Origin: Rotaria socialis
Lineage: Eukaryota; Rotifera; Eurotatoria; Philodinida; Philodinidae
Direction of reading: 5' to 3'
Length of the DNA: 64,000 nt
Assembly: GCA_905331475.1 (NCBI GenBank)
Contig: CAJNYU010000740.1
Location: 28,934 to 92,933, forward strand
Below the pieces are notes generated by a model. That model worked only from the letters and a program-made list of their open reading frames with translations, was not told the DNA's origin and did no database searches. The translations under genes were made by a program, and so were the position numbers. The stretch's first letter is position 1, and each line of letters starts with the position of its first letter. This document shows, one piece after another, positions 63,680 through 64,000 of the stretch.

Positions 63680-64000
63680 ACCCAAGTGAGCAAAAGACTG
63701 GTTAAATGACTAGCCTTTTTTCTAGTCGTGTCGCCCCGTCTCGACTCGTCTTTGTCTCAAAAAGTCCTCGTCTGGGACTAGTCCGAGGTTTTGACCGTCA
63801 AGCATACGCGTTCTAGTACTCTGATTGACGACTAGTCATAAAATCTAATAAGAGTAGTCGTGACGAGTGTCCCTGTCGCTCGTCCGAAAATGGTTTATGA
63901 ATGAAAAATTAAGGGCGTCTGGGACGAGTATACAACCAGCTGTAGCCTTATATAGTGGACGAGTCTGGACTAGTCTGAATGGAAATATGTAAGGATGAAG
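63680..64000. repeat. GACTAGTC word-repeat element, probably cut by the window edge
   Basis: A dense string of GACTAGTC, GACGAGTC and CGTCTCGACTCGTC words in both orientations (GGGACTAGTCCGAGG, GACGACTAGTCAT, GTGACGAGTGTCC, GGACGAGTCTGGACTAGTC). Non-coding; the right end is not seen. Confidence 0.6.

Overview
The window is AT-rich eukaryotic nuclear DNA. Genes are broken by many very short GT-AG introns (mostly about 50-60 bp), and several proteins are animal-type: a polycystin channel, a neuronal calcium sensor, a branched-chain ketoacid dehydrogenase kinase, GLE1 and HTATIP2. This points to a small-intron invertebrate. The intron size, gene spacing and foldback-rich repeats would fit a bdelloid rotifer, but that is an inference from style; no diagnostic marker was seen. 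One ambiguous base (N) near 45,435 shows the source is a draft assembly.

Positions 1-38,600 are the gene-bearing half. Minus strand: the 5' part of an uncharacterised low-complexity gene (1-961), polycystin-2-like channel (4,374-7,627), a small zinc-finger protein (9,104-9,490) and a large glutamine-rich nuclear-type protein (10,499-13,996). Plus strand: HTATIP2/TIP30 (18,188-19,755), followed after only 80 bp by GLE1 (19,836-21,821), a likely operon-style pair, then a broken DnaJ C-terminal fragment (about 22,456-22,860). Minus strand again: a secreted peptide precursor (24,315-24,587), BCKDK (30,781-32,965), an NCS-family calcium sensor (35,205-36,155) and an AGC-type pseudokinase (37,325-38,629). 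Splice sites were read by eye; for the spliced genes the reading phases close across all proposed junctions.

Positions 38,600-64,000 are repeat-dense and gene-poor. Two genes stand out: an NMN adenylyltransferase-like enzyme (47,372-48,322) and a fragmentary hypothetical protein (52,612-53,298). The rest is foldback elements with long inverted arms, hAT-like elements, a compact LTR retrotransposon coding only Gag with two gag domains (57,332-59,479), a minisatellite in opposite orientations at 53.8 and 55.7 kb, and several repeats built from degenerate copies of one short, mostly palindromic word (TACGGCCGTA, AACGCGTT, CAAGATCTTG, GACTAGTC, TGTCGTA/TACGACA). These word-repeat elements, together with a perfectly bounded 357-bp nested-palindrome element with 9-bp target-site duplications at 25.8 kb, are the most unusual structures in the window.

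There is no sign of a functional cluster. The genes are unrelated housekeeping, signalling and membrane functions; the only apparent co-expression unit is HTATIP2-GLE1.
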